Shown piece after piece: positions 8,791 to 17,220 of a stretch of DNA of 64,000 nt. Each line of letters starts with the position of its first letter. Position 1 is the stretch's first letter. The DNA comes from Bacillota bacterium (GTDB lineage: Bacteria > Bacillota > Clostridia > Acetivibrionales > DSM-1351). Under the pieces are notes generated by a model. The model saw only the letters and a list, made by a program, of their open reading frames with translations, did not search any database and was not told the DNA's origin. Both the position numbers and the translations under genes were made by a program. The stretch spans positions 1 to 64,000 of the forward strand of contig JAEYNY010000113.1 of the NCBI GenBank assembly GCA_023412275.1, in the 5' to 3' direction.

Positions 8791-9879
8791 TTACTTAAGT
8801 GTACTTATGTAACTGTCGAATGTAGACTGATTATATGGAACCTTGATTGACTCATCCATTATTTTTCCTTCAATGGCTTTAGCATCTGTTAATACTTTCT
8901 GATCCACGTTAGGATTTTTTTCGGGAATGCCAACACAGCCTTCCTTCATACCAAACACCTGTGTGGTTCCACCGAGTTCCTTGCCATCCTTTACCTGTGC
9001 TGATACGAGATCCATTGCCTTACCCACAAGCTTCATAGCCGAAATAAGAATATTCTTGGGAGCCAGGTAGCTCTGATCTCTGTCAACACCTATAGCAAAC
9101 TTGTTAGCTTCTTTGGCTGCTTCAATAACTCCAATGCCTGCAGCACCGGCCGCATGGAATACAATATCGCAACCTTTGGTATACATGGAAGAAGCTATTG
9201 CCTTACCAACCGCTTGATCCGTGAAGCTATTGGCATATTGCACATTAACCGTAATTTCCTTGCCGAGTTCCTTGGAAGCATAAGCAACACCTGCTCTGTA
9301 ACCATACTCAAACTGGTCGATAACATCACCCTTAATACCGCCTACAAAACCTACCTTGTTTGTCTTTGTGGTTTTAGCAGCAATGTAACCTACCACAAAG
9401 GATGGCTCCTGTGCTCTGAACACAACACCTATTACATTGGAAGGTGTATCGTTACCATAGGAGTTGTCAACGATTGCATAGGTCTTGTCAGGATATTGGG
9501 AAGCCGCGGTCTTTATTGCATCCGCCATTGCATAGCCTATACCCCAGATGAGGCTGCTCTTCTGGTCGGCCAACTTATCTAGATTTGTTCCGTAATCGCT
9601 TTCCTGCTTTGATTCCAGATAAGAAATTGAAGAACTTGTTTCTTTATTGAACTGCTGAAGACCTTCCCAAGCAGACTGGTTGAAGGACTGGTCGTTGATC
9701 CCGCCTACATCAGTTACCATACCTACTGCAAAGGCTGAAGCAGCCGCACTGCTTTTAGGGGTTGAATCACCTGTGGAAGTGCCCGAAGTTGAATTGCTTT
9801 TGTCTGTTGTACTGCCTCCGCAGGCAGCAAGCGATACTATCAATGCCAGGGTTAAGATACTTGATAATATTTTTTTCAT
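8791..9879 (-). CDS. BMP family nucleoside-binding lipoprotein
   Basis: 362 aa exported lipoprotein. The signal peptide ends in lipobox SLAAC (about residues 16-20), followed by a Ser/Thr/Gly-rich tether. The mature part is a BMP/PnrA-type binding fold with GGINDQSFNQSAWEGL and VGFVGGIKGDV motifs. First gene of the operon 9879-5145, followed by an intercistronic hairpin. The ribosome site AGGAGGG is just ahead of the ATG. Predicted to deliver purine nucleosides to the downstream transporter. Confidence 0.92.
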   Translation of the reverse strand: MKKILSSILTLALIVSLAACGGSTTDKSNSTSGTSTGDSTPKSSAAASAFAVGMVTDVGGINDQSFNQSAWEGLQQFNKETSSSISYLESKQESDYGTNLDKLADQKSSLIWGIGYAMADAIKTAASQYPDKTYAIVDNSYGNDTPSNVIGVVFRAQEPSFVVGYIAAKTTKTNKVGFVGGIKGDVIDQFEYGYRAGVAYASKELGKEITVNVQYANSFTDQAVGKAIASSMYTKGCDIVFHAAGAAGIGVIEAAKEANKFAIGVDRDQSYLAPKNILISAMKLVGKAMDLVSAQVKDGKELGGTTQVFGMKEGCVGIPEKNPNVDQKVLTDAKAIEGKIMDESIKVPYNQSTFDSYISTLK

Positions 9880-10201
9880 TTTTTCCCTCCTAAAAGAATT
9901 GTTGTATTTATATACAGCGAAAGAAATTCACACTCATGAACTCTTTAACGCTACATACCACTTATAAGTTCCCAGCTTCAGCTGATCCTACGTTTCTAAG
10001 CCGTAAGACATAGTTATTCTAACCAAGGGCTTCATACCATTCTTATACCATATATTGAATTGTATGTAAACACATGTAATATTTGGGCAAAATTATATAC
10101 GTTCAACAATTGAAATATATAAGAATTTTATACAAAATTAAGCTTTAGAAATGGTTGACATAGTAACATATGAAGGCCTTAGCAGTAATTTAACTTTGAT
10201 A
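9880..10201 (-). promoter_or_regulatory. Long untranslated leader/promoter region of the second BMP operon
   Basis: About 320 bp with no credible gene. Read on the minus strand it contains several short stems: AAGCC/GGCTT around a GTTA/TAAC hairpin (about 9998-10034), then CAGCT/AGCTG (about 9973-9984). This could be a structured leader. I could not fit it to the purine, preQ1, guanidine or PRPP riboswitch consensus. The block TAGGATC also occurs in the leader of the other BMP operon, but the shared segment is too short to mean much. Confidence 0.3.
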
Positions 10202-10241
10202 AAACAAAAATAAGATAGTATGAACTATCTTATTTTTGTTT
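10202..10241. terminator. Bidirectional-looking terminator downstream of the HAD gene
   Basis: Near-perfect inverted repeat: the arm at 10202-10219 (A-rich, ending AAGATAGT) pairs with 10224-10241 (ACTATCTT then T-rich), with a 4-base loop. A-run and T-run flank the stem, so it can work on either strand. It ends the minus-strand gene run that finishes at 10282. Confidence 0.85.
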
Positions 10242-10281
10242 ACAGACTCGATTCAATTTATAAAAAGCTTACCGTTTTGTT

Positions 10282-10953
10282 TTACTTCTCAAATCCGTGA
10301 ACAATATAATCCTTTACCTGCCCAAGCTCTTGAATAATGGCATTAGCCAGGAAAAGACCCTGAGCTCCCGATGTGGGATTGCTGTAACCAATACATGCTA
10401 TTCCCGCCGAAAACGCTGCCTGAACCCCGGAAGTTGAATCTTCTATAGCGATTGCATTGTCCTTTTGTATTCCACTAATAGAAAGTACTTTTTGATAAAT
10501 ATCGGGGCTTGGTTTCTGAAACTTTACTTCGTCTCCTGTAACAGAGTAATCAAAATATCCGCTTAATTGGAAATACTCCAGTACACGACTGACGTAGTAC
10601 CTGTTAGAGGATGAAGCAATTGCAGTATTGTAATTATTTTTCCTGAGCTCAGTCAACAACTTCTCAAGTCCATTTGTAGGCTGTATTTTTTCTTTCTTAA
10701 CATAACCCAGAATCAGGTTAAATTGGCGCATCTCCAGTTCTTCCGGATTCGCATTAAGATTGTTTTCTTTTATGATTCTCGTCCACAAGTCCTTATTGGA
10801 CTTACCGACGTATTCTTTCAGATTAAATGTCTCATTAAGTCCATAGCTTTGTAAAATTTCCAATTTTGCACGGTAATGCAGAGGTTCACTGTCAAATATA
10901 ACTCCATCTACATCAAATATGACCAAATTGATTTTACGTTCCTCCGTATTCAC
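10282..10953 (-). CDS. HAD-superfamily hydrolase (beta-phosphoglucomutase/phosphatase-like)
   Basis: 223 aa cytoplasmic haloacid dehalogenase-type enzyme. Motif I is FDVDGVIFDSE (residues 13-23), motif II lies around IASSSN, the motif III Lys is in VKFQKPSPDIY and motif IV is AIEDSTSG. The helical cap follows motif I, so it is subfamily I like beta-phosphoglucomutases and sugar-phosphate phosphatases. It is the last gene in the minus-strand run that includes the polyol/sugar genes, so a sugar-phosphate substrate is likely, but which one is unknown. Confidence 0.85.
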   Translation of the reverse strand: MNTEERKINLVIFDVDGVIFDSEPLHYRAKLEILQSYGLNETFNLKEYVGKSNKDLWTRIIKENNLNANPEELEMRQFNLILGYVKKEKIQPTNGLEKLLTELRKNNYNTAIASSSNRYYVSRVLEYFQLSGYFDYSVTGDEVKFQKPSPDIYQKVLSISGIQKDNAIAIEDSTSGVQAAFSAGIACIGYSNPTSGAQGLFLANAIIQELGQVKDYIVHGFEK

Positions 10954-10998
10954 TTTATCACCTCAGACCTTTATTTTTACTTTTTACATTTACATAAA

Positions 10999-11688
10999 CT
11001 AGATTTCATGAATACAGTTCAGTGCTGCTGCATGGCTAAGGGATTGTAGAACCTCAGTATGAGGGCGGTTTTCCTTTGATTGTACGGAAAGGAGGACAGA
11101 CATAGCCTTTTTCTCATCACCTTTGTTCTTAACAATTTGAACATCCATGACATCAATAGAGTTTTTCTTTGCAAGACTGAGAAATGAACCCAATCCCAGT
11201 GAGTTTTCAAATTCCAGATACAGATGCAGTAAATTTGATTTCTTACGCATCATATTATCCATCTTATGCAAAATAGTCATGACGAAAAATATTGTTGTAC
11301 CACCGAAAATTGCACCTTCGTAAAAACCGATACCTATTGACAAGCCGATACAAGCTGAAGCCCACAAACCGGCAGCCGTAGTCAAACCTCTGACTTGGTT
11401 CCTTCCGGTGATGATTATTGTTCCGGCCCCCAGGAATCCGATACCGCTGACAACCTGAGCCCCTAATCTGCCTATATCTCCCGTATGATATGTTTGGTAA
11501 ATATATTGATTGGTCATCATGACGATTGTTGATCCCAGACATACAAGTATGTATGTCCGAAAACCCGCAGGGTGACGTTTGCGTCCCCTTTCAAAGCCAA
11601 GAATTCCACTAATTACTACAGAAAGAAAAATACGTACGCAAATGGAAAGAACATTTACATCTTTTAATATGGCTAATTGGCTAATCAT
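10999..11688 (-). CDS. MgtC/SapB-family membrane protein
   Basis: 229 aa. The N-terminal half has four to five transmembrane helices with the MgtC signature ILGFERGRKRHPAGFRT, followed by GIGFLGAGTI and GLTTAAGLWASA. The C-terminal 85 residues form a soluble domain of the ACT-like type found in many MgtC proteins. The family is linked to Mg2+ limitation, membrane potential and F1Fo-ATPase control in other bacteria; the precise role here is unknown. 45 bp upstream of the HAD gene in the same direction. Confidence 0.88.
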   Translation of the reverse strand: MISQLAILKDVNVLSICVRIFLSVVISGILGFERGRKRHPAGFRTYILVCLGSTIVMMTNQYIYQTYHTGDIGRLGAQVVSGIGFLGAGTIIITGRNQVRGLTTAAGLWASACIGLSIGIGFYEGAIFGGTTIFFVMTILHKMDNMMRKKSNLLHLYLEFENSLGLGSFLSLAKKNSIDVMDVQIVKNKGDEKKAMSVLLSVQSKENRPHTEVLQSLSHAAALNCIHEI

Positions 11689-11724
11689 CCGTAAATCACC
11701 TTCTTATCTATTGCCTTTTAGCAT

Positions 11725-12495
11725 TTAGCTGTGCAGTCCTTTCTCTTTCAATATTTTAAGTGCCGGTATCGGGTTGTTACAAGTCATAAGCCTTGCACCG
11801 CAGCGTATGGATTCATAAACCATATCTTCAGTGTCGGGGCAGTAGGACCATGGTAATATTCCAAGGTTTTCAAACTCCTGAACACGTTCGGGAGTTATTA
11901 TTTTCATATCAATACCTACTGCAAACAATTTTGAATAAGTACCGTATTCCCCATCAACAAAGTTCTCCATTTTTTCCTTTGGAAAGCCCTGTACCCTCAC
12001 CCCATATGAGTCATACATATAGGCTGCAATTAAAGCGTCAAAGCAGGTGAAAACACAGCGATGCATCAAGCCGTATTCTTTTAATATTTCCATAGCAAGA
12101 TCTACTGTTTCATATGTCTTTTCCTTAATTTCTGCATTCAAAAGAACATTCTCATAGGGTTGAACCAACTCACAGAATTCACGCAGTGTGGGTACTTTTA
12201 AGCCTTCAAATACTTTACCGAATTTCCCCCCTGCATCCAATTCCTTAATTTGTTTCAGCGTCATTTCATGAATATAACCCTTTCCGTTCGTGGTACGGTC
12301 AACAGTTCTGTCATGCATTATGACAACAACTTTGTCTTTTGTTAGATTCATATCAAATTCAATCATATCAACATTCAATTCCAGAGCTTTTTGTACGCTA
12401 AGCAGAGTATTTTCAGGATAAAACGCATCAATTCCTCTGTGGCCTGCAACTAATATGCTCTCTTTATTCAACAACCTGTCTATGACTTTCCGCAT
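11725..12495 (-). CDS. Glycerophosphodiester phosphodiesterase (GDPD)
   Basis: 256 aa cytoplasmic TIM-barrel phosphodiesterase that hydrolyses glycerophosphodiesters to glycerol-3-phosphate and an alcohol. The catalytic signature is present: GHRGIDAFYPENT near residues 18-30, then EFDMNLTKDKVVVIMHD with the metal-binding Glu/Asp and the second catalytic His, followed by RTTNGKG. No signal peptide. It lies 30 bp downstream of the kinase gene in the same gene run, which may mean the imported compound is a polyol linked through phosphate; that link is speculative. Confidence 0.92.
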   Translation of the reverse strand: MRKVIDRLLNKESILVAGHRGIDAFYPENTLLSVQKALELNVDMIEFDMNLTKDKVVVIMHDRTVDRTTNGKGYIHEMTLKQIKELDAGGKFGKVFEGLKVPTLREFCELVQPYENVLLNAEIKEKTYETVDLAMEILKEYGLMHRCVFTCFDALIAAYMYDSYGVRVQGFPKEKMENFVDGEYGTYSKLFAVGIDMKIITPERVQEFENLGILPWSYCPDTEDMVYESIRCGARLMTCNNPIPALKILKEKGLHS

Positions 12496-12525
12496 ATTCC
12501 AAAAGACTTCCTTTCAAAATCGCAC

Positions 12526-14196
12526 TTAATAAGACGTAGCTTTTTTAATATTTTTTAAACGTTTTATAACACTATCATTATCTTTTCCAAAATAATCATG
12601 GAGTTTAGAATACTCCTGGTACAGCAATTCATATATTTTGCTGTTTTCCGTGTCAGGCAGATATGTATTTTTTATTCCTCCGCCCATAGCATTGCCGGCT
12701 TGTTCAATGGTATCATATCCTCCATTGGCACTTCCTGCCGCAACAGCTCCGAACATTGCCGCACCCATTGCAGTTGTCTGCTTTGATGCCGTTACATGAA
12801 CAGGCATTTGTATGATATCTGCAAAGGTTTGCATAACAAAAGGACTTTTTTCAGCTATACCGCCTGTTGCGTATAACTTTTCTATTGTAACGCCGTACTT
12901 TTTAAAGGTGTCTATAATCATACGTTTTCCAAATCCCACTGCTTCCACCAAAGCCTTGTACATTTCAGGAGCCGTCGTAGTTGTCGTCATTCCGAACATT
13001 ACACCTGTCAAATCCACGTCAACCAGAACAGAACGGTTCCCGTTCCACCAGTCCAATGCAAGCAATCCGCTGCTTCCCGGCTTTATCTGTGAGGCAAGCT
13101 CGTCTAGATATGCTGTAACATGCATTCCTTTTTCTTTTGCCTGTGCTGAAATTTCTTCCGATACACAATTTTTTGTAAACCACGCAAAGTGATCACCCAT
13201 ACAAGATTGTCCGGCTTCGTAGCCAAAATATCCCGGAAGAATTCCGTCTTCACAAATTCCGCACATTCCAGGTACCTTTATATTTTGTCTGCTTGCCATC
13301 ATATCACAGCCGGATGTACCAATAACCATCAGCATTATATCAGGGCCTGTAATACCGGCACCCGGAACAGCTGCATGTGCGTCTCCGCAACCAACGGCTA
13401 CAGGAGTTCCCACCGGAAGCCCTGTCCATTCGGAGCTGCTTTCCGAAATACAACCTGCTTTACTTCCCACCGGATATATGTTTCTTGACATTTTTGTATC
13501 AATTACATTTTCAAGTCTTGGGTCAAGTGCTTTAAAGAAATCATCGGAGGGATACCCGTTCTTTTTTTGCCAGATTGCTTTATAACCTGCCGTACAGCTG
13601 TTCCTTTTTTCTTCACCTGTAAGCATCAACGTAATCCAGTCAGATAGCTCCATAAACCTATCGGCAGCTTCATATATTTCAGGTGCTTCATTGAGAATCT
13701 GCCATATCTTCGGGAACATCCACTCAGAAGATATTTTCCCCCCGTAAAATCCAAGGAACTCTTCGCCTCGTTTTGCTGCAATCTCATTTAGTTTATTGGC
13801 TTCATCCTGTGCTGCATGGTGTTTCCACAGTTTTACATATGCGTGAGGATTATCCTTGAATTTGTCCAACATGCACAAGGGAGTACCGTCCTTTAATGTA
13901 GGAAGCATTGTACATTCCGTAAAGTCGGTACCTACCCCGATAACTTCTGAAGGGTCGATGCCTGACTCCTTGAATACATTTAACAATGTGGTGCTTGCAC
14001 ATTCAATATAATCAGGAGGATACTGCAGCGCCCAATCTGCTTCCAGCTTTGTAGTTCCATTTGGAAGTTTTCTTTCCATAACTCCATGTGGATAGTCCAT
14101 GGAAGAAGCTGCTTTTATTGTCCCGTCCGATACATCAACTAAAATTGACCTGGCACTCAGTGTTCCAAAATCAATACCAACCACATATTTTGACAT
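12526..14196 (-). CDS. FGGY-family carbohydrate kinase, L-ribulokinase-like
   Basis: About 556 aa sugar kinase. FGGY_N starts at VVGIDFGTLSARS; the second nucleotide-binding half has GTSGCDMM and YATGGIAEKSP. Length and motifs match the AraB (ribulokinase) branch, which phosphorylates ketopentoses and related polyols. I take the ATG at 14196 (MSKYVVG) with GAGGAA about 10 bp upstream, rather than the longer frame that reaches back over the dehydrogenase gene. It lies next to the polyol dehydrogenase and two isomerases, fitting a pathway of oxidation, then phosphorylation and isomerisation. Substrate not fixed. Confidence 0.88.
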   Translation of the reverse strand: MSKYVVGIDFGTLSARSILVDVSDGTIKAASSMDYPHGVMERKLPNGTTKLEADWALQYPPDYIECASTTLLNVFKESGIDPSEVIGVGTDFTECTMLPTLKDGTPLCMLDKFKDNPHAYVKLWKHHAAQDEANKLNEIAAKRGEEFLGFYGGKISSEWMFPKIWQILNEAPEIYEAADRFMELSDWITLMLTGEEKRNSCTAGYKAIWQKKNGYPSDDFFKALDPRLENVIDTKMSRNIYPVGSKAGCISESSSEWTGLPVGTPVAVGCGDAHAAVPGAGITGPDIMLMVIGTSGCDMMASRQNIKVPGMCGICEDGILPGYFGYEAGQSCMGDHFAWFTKNCVSEEISAQAKEKGMHVTAYLDELASQIKPGSSGLLALDWWNGNRSVLVDVDLTGVMFGMTTTTTAPEMYKALVEAVGFGKRMIIDTFKKYGVTIEKLYATGGIAEKSPFVMQTFADIIQMPVHVTASKQTTAMGAAMFGAVAAGSANGGYDTIEQAGNAMGGGIKNTYLPDTENSKIYELLYQEYSKLHDYFGKDNDSVIKRLKNIKKATSY

Positions 14197-14225
14197 CTGT
14201 TTATTATTCCTCGCTTCCATTTTGT

Positions 14226-15302
14226 TTAGAAAGTGATACATACCTTGAAATCGCCATATTTTCCTGTTGCATATTCAAATGCCTTTTCCCATTCCTCAAT
14301 GGGGAAGCAGTTTGTAATAAGACCATCTGTTTTCAATTTTCCATTATTGATGTTTTCAATTACAAATGGGTAACAATATGGGCTGAGGTGTGAACCAAGA
14401 AGGTCAAGTTCTTTGCTATCTCCAATTATTGACCAGTCAACAGTTGTCTCCTGACCAAATACACTGAATTCTACAAAACGGCCGAGCTTACGTACCATTG
14501 AAAGTCCCTGCTTAACGCTGGACGGATGTCCTGTAGCTTCTACATAAATATCACAGCCATAGCCTTCGGTAAGCTTTAAAACTTCAGCTACTACATCCTG
14601 ATTTTGAGGATTAAAGACCAGATCAGCACCAAATTCTTTAGCTTTGTCCAATCTGGACTGAACCATGTCCAATACAATCAGCAATTTGGGATTTTTCATT
14701 CTTGCATAAGTAATCATTCCAAGTCCCAGAGTCCCTGCTCCCGATATAACTACAACATCGTCACAGCCAATTTGCGCACGGTCAACACAGTGCTTTGAAC
14801 ATGCATAAGGTTCAATCAACATTGCTTTATCAAGAGGCATGTTCTGGGGAACTTTATGGACAACTGAAGTCTTTGGATAGCGGACATATTCCGCCATACC
14901 ACCATTATTATCACTCTGGAAGCCAAAAATATTGTGAGGCTGGCACATCCAATAATGTCCATCCTTGCAGAATCTACACTCTCCGCATGGAACTATCTGG
15001 TCTGCTGTAACTCTATCACCAATTTCAAATCCTTTTACATTTTCCCCCAGTGCTACAATTTTACCCAGGAATTCATGTCCGGGAATAAACGGAGGCTTTA
15101 CCCATGAAGGTTGACTTTCATCACCCCAGAATTTAGGAGCTCCGTGCTGGCACTTTAAGTCTCCTGCACAAACGCCACAACCTTCTGTTTTAATAATTAT
15201 ATCGTCAGGACCACATTCCGGCGTAGGATATGCAGTTTCAAATCGGTAATCACCAAGCCCGTAGGCTACAAGAGCTTTCATAGTCTTTGGATAGTTAGAC
15301 AT
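14226..15302 (-). CDS. Zinc-dependent polyol dehydrogenase (erythritol/threitol dehydrogenase-like)
   Basis: 358 aa medium-chain dehydrogenase. Catalytic-zinc ligands are visible (GVCAGDLK, PGHEFLG), as is the structural zinc set CGECRFCKDGHYWMC. The NAD-binding motif is GAGTLGLG. Segments such as DLKCQHGAPKFWGDE and QIVPCGECRFC resemble erythritol/L-threitol dehydrogenases as I remember them, so the likely reaction is NAD-dependent oxidation of a tetritol or pentitol to a ketose. The kinase downstream and isomerases upstream support catabolism. Start at ATG with AAGGAAG upstream. Confidence 0.85.
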   Translation of the reverse strand: MSNYPKTMKALVAYGLGDYRFETAYPTPECGPDDIIIKTEGCGVCAGDLKCQHGAPKFWGDESQPSWVKPPFIPGHEFLGKIVALGENVKGFEIGDRVTADQIVPCGECRFCKDGHYWMCQPHNIFGFQSDNNGGMAEYVRYPKTSVVHKVPQNMPLDKAMLIEPYACSKHCVDRAQIGCDDVVVISGAGTLGLGMITYARMKNPKLLIVLDMVQSRLDKAKEFGADLVFNPQNQDVVAEVLKLTEGYGCDIYVEATGHPSSVKQGLSMVRKLGRFVEFSVFGQETTVDWSIIGDSKELDLLGSHLSPYCYPFVIENINNGKLKTDGLITNCFPIEEWEKAFEYATGKYGDFKVCITF

Positions 15303-15351
15303 AAATATCTTCCTTTCTTAATGTATAATATTTATTTTAAAATGTTAATTC

Positions 15352-16239
15352 TCATAAGCTATTGTAAAGAGACACGCAGTACTGACCAACATCGTATGCG
15401 TATTTGGCTGCAATATCTTTCATACTTTCAGGCATATTTTTTGTGAATCCGTAAACTTCATATGTGAAGTCGCCTGTATAATTTGTATCTTTTAATGCTT
15501 TAAGAGTCTTTTCCCAACCTACCGTACCCATAAAAGGCAGAAAGTGCAAGTCGCTGATGCCCGTATTATCGTTTACATGAAGTGCAACTATTCGGCTGCC
15601 AAGTGTTTTGATTGAATTGGACTCATCATAATACAGACGGTTTCCATGTCCAAAATCCCAGCAAACACCTATACGGGAATCCTTGTAGGAATCCACTAAC
15701 ATGCAAAGTTCTTCAGCTCTTGCAGAAAACTTCCTTCTCTGGGGGTACTCGATCATATTTTCATAAGCTATGCTTACTCTATTTTTCAATGCAAGCTCAA
15801 TAATTGAATCATAAAACTCATGATTGTACCGGACACTTGCTTCATCGTCGAATTCTTTTTCAATACATTGTGTAAAAGGATGAACTACCAACCACTTTAC
15901 CCCAAGCATACTGCTGATTAACACGCTTCTGCGTGCGAATTTATAATAATCTTCTTTCTCCAAATCACTTTTCCATTCCGGCATGTATCCCGGATTGTAA
16001 GGTAAATGTGCTTGTGAAAAATCAATACCTAGTTTTTGACTTTCGTTAATAATTTTATCGACGTAGCTTTGCCAGTCATCTTCGCTTAATTCAGTTCTTG
16101 TGAAAAAGAACTCGGTAAAGCTGAAGTCAAGCGTTGTAAAACCTGCCTCCCTGCATCGGCGTATTGATTCCAAATACGGTGTATGCAGTCCGCCGTCCCT
16201 GCGTTTTGAAAAAAGATTAGTAGAAGTTGCCAGACGCAT
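15352..16239 (-). CDS. Sugar phosphate isomerase/epimerase (AP_endonuc_2 TIM barrel)
   Basis: 295 aa xylose-isomerase-like TIM barrel. Candidate metal ligands are in VVHPFT, YENMIEYP, CWDFGHGN and ALHVNDN, then FTYEVYGF near the end. Members isomerise or epimerise ketoses, keto-polyols or their phosphates using a divalent metal. It lies 25 bp downstream of a clear paralogue (16265-17140), so this is a tandem duplication that has diverged. Cytoplasmic, no signal peptide. Confidence 0.88.
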   Translation of the reverse strand: MRLATSTNLFSKRRDGGLHTPYLESIRRCREAGFTTLDFSFTEFFFTRTELSEDDWQSYVDKIINESQKLGIDFSQAHLPYNPGYMPEWKSDLEKEDYYKFARRSVLISSMLGVKWLVVHPFTQCIEKEFDDEASVRYNHEFYDSIIELALKNRVSIAYENMIEYPQRRKFSARAEELCMLVDSYKDSRIGVCWDFGHGNRLYYDESNSIKTLGSRIVALHVNDNTGISDLHFLPFMGTVGWEKTLKALKDTNYTGDFTYEVYGFTKNMPESMKDIAAKYAYDVGQYCVSLYNSL

Positions 16240-16264
16240 GATTTTACTTCCCTTCTATTTGTTA

Positions 16265-17140
16265 TCAGCACAATGAAAGCAGATAGTTTCCTACATCAAC
16301 ACTGAAATGTGCACTTGGTATTTTTAAGCCTTCCGGCATATAATTGTTTATTCTTATCTCATACACCAAATCGCCTTCATAGCCGATTTTGGTAAGTGTC
16401 TTCATAACCTTTTCCCAAGGAATTGTTCCAAGGAAAGGAAGAAGATGCAGGTCATCCTGACCGAAGTTATCATTAATGTGAAGAGCCTTTACACGACTAC
16501 CAAGCTTTTCTAAGGCAGGAATCTGATTTGTATAAACACGGTGTCCATGTCCTGTATCCCAGCAAACACCCACAGGTGCACCTTTGTAGGAGTCAACCAG
16601 TGCTATAAGTTCTTCGGCTGTTGCACCAAAGCGACGTCTGTTATCCCTGTCACACATGTTTTCAAAGGCAATCCCTACGTTTTCTTTTGTAGCTTGTTCT
16701 ACAACTTTGTCGAAATTCTCATGGTTTGCCACAAGGTCTGCCTGTAAATTGTATTCAGCCTTATCAATCTCTGTTACAGGGTGCATTACAGCCCATTTTA
16801 CTCCAAGAATACTGCTGACATGTATTGCACGACGGGTAAGTTCATCAAAGCGTTCTTTTTCTTCAGTGCTTTTGAAATATGCACCTTTAAAAGGACGATA
16901 CGGCGGGTGTGACTGTGAAAATGTAATGCCAAGCTTCTCTGCCTCATTACGGATATTTTCAGCATTTTTTATCCAGTCATCACCGTTTAATTCTGTCTGA
17001 CGGTTCAACATGGCACACATGTTTAAGTCAAGAACTGTAAATCCTGCCTCCTTGCAGCGATGCATAGATTCAATATATCCTGTGAATTCCTTTGTTTCCC
17101 TGCATTCTCTAAATAGTGAAGTCATTGTAGCAACACGCAT
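16265..17140 (-). CDS. Sugar phosphate isomerase/epimerase (tandem paralogue)
   Basis: 291 aa TIM barrel of the same family as 15352-16239. Ligand regions are AVMHPVT, AFENMCDRDN, CWDTGHGH, ALHINDN and LVYEIRI. The ATG at 17140 (MRVATM) is preferred because GGGAGAG precedes it at good distance; the frame is open further upstream. It follows the ABC binding-protein gene, separated by a terminator-like hairpin. The two tandem copies may act on successive intermediates or on two stereoisomers. Confidence 0.88.
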   Translation of the reverse strand: MRVATMTSLFRECRETKEFTGYIESMHRCKEAGFTVLDLNMCAMLNRQTELNGDDWIKNAENIRNEAEKLGITFSQSHPPYRPFKGAYFKSTEEKERFDELTRRAIHVSSILGVKWAVMHPVTEIDKAEYNLQADLVANHENFDKVVEQATKENVGIAFENMCDRDNRRRFGATAEELIALVDSYKGAPVGVCWDTGHGHRVYTNQIPALEKLGSRVKALHINDNFGQDDLHLLPFLGTIPWEKVMKTLTKIGYEGDLVYEIRINNYMPEGLKIPSAHFSVDVGNYLLSLC

Positions 17141-17175
17141 GTTTATCTCTCCCTTCTCGTACAATCCATTTAAAT

Positions 17176-17213
17176 AAATATTTTTCTCTGCCCTAAGGCA
17201 GAGAAAAATATTT
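17176..17213 (-). terminator. Hairpin between binding-protein and isomerase genes
   Basis: Perfect stem: CTCTGCC (17186-17192) with GGCAGAG (17197-17203), loop CTAA, extended by flanking A/T-runs to 17176-17213. It lies directly after the SBP stop (17221) and ends in T residues on the minus strand. It probably terminates most transcripts, leaving partial read-through into the metabolic genes. Confidence 0.85.
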
Positions 17214-17220
17214 TAGTGGA

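Noticed and set aside
9961..10080. Purine or preQ1 riboswitch upstream of the BMP lipoprotein gene
   Set aside because: The conserved core segments of these riboswitches could not be found in the right order; only generic stems are present.
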